This document shows positions 5,680-6,273 of a DNA stretch of 6,273 nucleotides, piece after piece. The stretch is taken from assembly GCA_028704265.1 (NCBI GenBank), contig JAQVLH010000066.1, forward strand, positions 1-6,273, given 5' to 3'. The notes beneath the pieces are model-generated. The model had not been told where the DNA came from. It made no database searches and saw only the letters and a program-made list of their open reading frames with translations. This stretch comes from Candidatus Nanoarchaeia archaeon. GTDB taxonomy: Archaea; Nanobdellota; Nanobdellia; Tiddalikarchaeales; Tiddalikarchaeaceae. Position numbers and translations under genes: made by a program. The first letter of the stretch is position 1. Each line of letters opens with the position of its first letter.

Positions 5680-5765
5680 GTGGGGGTGGCAGAGTCTGGT
5701 CAAACGCGCAGGACTTAAGATCCTGTAGCTTAGTGCTTGCGAGGGTTCAAATCCCTTCCCCCACA
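5680..5765 (+). tRNA. tRNA-Leu (anticodon UAA)
   Basis: This is an 86-nt class II tRNA that decodes UUA. The acceptor stem GTGGGGG (5680-5686) pairs perfectly with CCCCCAC (5758-5764), and the discriminator is A5765, as expected for leucine. The anticodon stem is CAGGA/TCCTG (5709-5713, 5721-5725) around the loop CTTAAGA, with anticodon TAA at 5716-5718. The variable arm is long (5726-5740) with a short stem AGC/GCT. The T arm is GAGGG-TTCAAAT-CCCTT (5741-5757). The D arm contains CTGGTCAAA, with G10-C25 and C11-G24 pairs but an A5691/C5705 mismatch at the third pair. CCA is not encoded and there is no intron. UUA should be a very common codon in this AT-rich genome. Confidence 0.96.
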
Positions 5766-5770
5766 CACAA

Positions 5771-5775
5771 TTTTT
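5771..5775 (+). terminator. T5 terminator of tRNA-Leu
   Basis: TTTTT starts 6 nt after the discriminator base, in the position expected for an archaeal T-run terminator of a single tRNA transcript. Confidence 0.4.
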
Positions 5776-5823
5776 CTCAAATATTTAATAATATTAATAT
5801 TAGGGTAATAATTTCTTTACACT

Positions 5824-5850
5824 CAATATTTTTAAAGACAGTTTTGTCTT
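5824..5850 (+). promoter_or_regulatory. TATA-like box plus palindrome before SCSGH gene
   Basis: CAATATTTTTAAA (5824-5836) is identical to the proximal rps13 promoter 13-mer, and its TTTTTAAA core begins 30 nt before the ATG at 5859. Overlapping its right edge is a perfect 6-bp inverted repeat with a 4-nt centre, AAGACA-GTTT-TGTCTT (5835-5850). It lies between the TATA box and the predicted transcription start, where archaeal repressors commonly bind. Operator function is inference. Confidence 0.45.
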
Positions 5851-5858
5851 AATTTATT

Positions 5859-6131
5859 ATGGAACTTGCGCAAATAGATAATGAAATTAGAGAATTAGTT
5901 GCAGTTTTGAATTGCATTCCTTATGTTTCAACAATAGAGAGTTGCTCAGGACATTTAGAAGATAAATTAAATGTTTATTACAAAGAAAAAAATATAGAAG
6001 TTAAATCTGACAAAGGAATGAAATTTATAAAATATGGAGCAATGTTATTTAATACTGATTCAAAATATGAATCTTGCACTAAATTTTTAAATGAAGTTGA
6101 AGATTTAAAAAAAAAATATGATTTTGCATAA
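5859..6131 (+). CDS. Small SCSGH-motif protein, probably interrupted
   Basis: Encodes 90 residues before a TAA. The N-terminal part, IRELVAVLNCIPYVSTIESCSGH (10-32), has the layout of proteins in which a helix and a short strand lead into an S-C-S/C-G-H/R motif. Wybutosine-synthesis TYW3 proteins (SCSGR) and several uncharacterised archaeal and phage proteins share this pattern, but I cannot assign it to TYW3 itself. A second segment, FIKYGAMLFNTDSKYESCTKFLNEVEDL (56-83), looks like a strand followed by a helix. Cys occur at 19, 29 and 73. The frame continues open for 47 codons after the TAA to the window edge, so the product is probably a truncated form of a longer protein. The start at 5859 is supported by the TATA-like box 30 nt upstream. 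Family assignment is tentative. Confidence 0.6.
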   Translation: MELAQIDNEIRELVAVLNCIPYVSTIESCSGHLEDKLNVYYKEKNIEVKSDKGMKFIKYGAMLFNTDSKYESCTKFLNEVEDLKKKYDFA

Positions 6132-6273
6132 TTTTTTGAAAATAATGGGCATAAAACTTTATTGCTTAATTTTGCTGATTTAACAAAAAATAATGAAATA
6201 AATGAAAATGATTCTTTAGAAATTTTAGTAAAAAAAATGCACCAAGTAGGGGAATCAGAAGGGTATGAAAGAT
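6132..6273 (+). other. Open in-frame continuation after TAA
   Basis: Directly after the TAA at 6129-6131 the same frame is open for 47 codons to the window edge. It begins FFENNGHKTLLLNFADL and ends near KKMHQVGESEGYER. The composition is protein-like, alternating charged residues with a hydrophobic strand. The only ATG in this frame is at 6237, too late to explain the open stretch as a separate gene start. It is most simply the remainder of the upstream gene, cut off by the window edge. Confidence 0.5.

Noticed and set aside
6107..6137. Programmed or erroneous frameshift at the A10 run (6107-6116) as the cause of the split SCSGH gene
   Set aside because: The continuation is in the same frame as the upstream part, so a single shift would not restore it. 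Two compensating changes (A run and T6 run) would be needed. A simple in-frame stop is more economical, though sequencing errors at both runs cannot be excluded.
1..6273. CRISPR array, insertion sequence, integrase or tRNA-associated attachment site
   Set aside because: I see no regularly spaced repeats, no transposase or recombinase signature, and no repeat of the tRNA-Leu 3' end elsewhere in the window.

Overview
The window is very AT-rich (about a quarter G+C by eye) and archaeal. The clearest evidence is the gene order uS13 - uS4 - uS11 - RNA polymerase subunit D, the archaeal 'alpha' operon. Both the archaeal/eukaryotic type of these ribosomal proteins and the RpoD subunit with its ferredoxin-like insertion point the same way. 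A class II tRNA-Leu without an encoded CCA end and TATA-like boxes about 30-45 nt upstream of starts also fit. The extreme AT bias, short spacers and many small unknown proteins suggest a DPANN-type archaeon (Woesearchaeota/Pacearchaeota-like), but that placement is inference. TAA and TGA are both used as normal stops.

Left part (1-1134, + strand): two adjacent unknown proteins rich in Lys, Glu and Asn, which look like diverged tandem paralogs. Each has its own TATA-like box exactly 30 nt before its ATG. They converge, with a 3-nt gap, on two minus-strand genes. These are a DUF192 (UPF0127, COG1430) protein (1138-1470) and a six-helix MarC-family membrane protein (1520-2104).

Centre (2105-4643, + strand): a 217-nt divergent promoter region, then rps13, rps4, rps11 and rpoD, joined by a 2-nt gap, a 1-nt overlap (TAATG) and a 4-nt overlap (ATGA). 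This unit supplies small-subunit ribosomal proteins and the alpha-like assembly subunit of RNA polymerase. The usual downstream genes (rpl18e, rpl13, rps9, rpoN) do not follow. RpoD keeps the four cysteines needed for one iron-sulfur cluster, plus a CxC-x4-CxxC set.

Right part (4644-6273, + strand): two translationally coupled unknown proteins (66 and 243 aa; TAATG overlap), tRNA-Leu(UAA), and a small protein with an SCSGH motif preceded by a perfect hairpin-like palindrome. That last gene stops at TAA 6129-6131, but the same frame stays open for 47 more codons to the window edge. This suggests a longer gene broken by, or read through, an in-frame stop.

No CRISPR array, insertion sequence, integrase or recognisable defence system is visible. 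The items most worth a second look are the interrupted SCSGH gene, the tandem paralog pair, the coupled unknown pair and the palindrome at 5835-5850.
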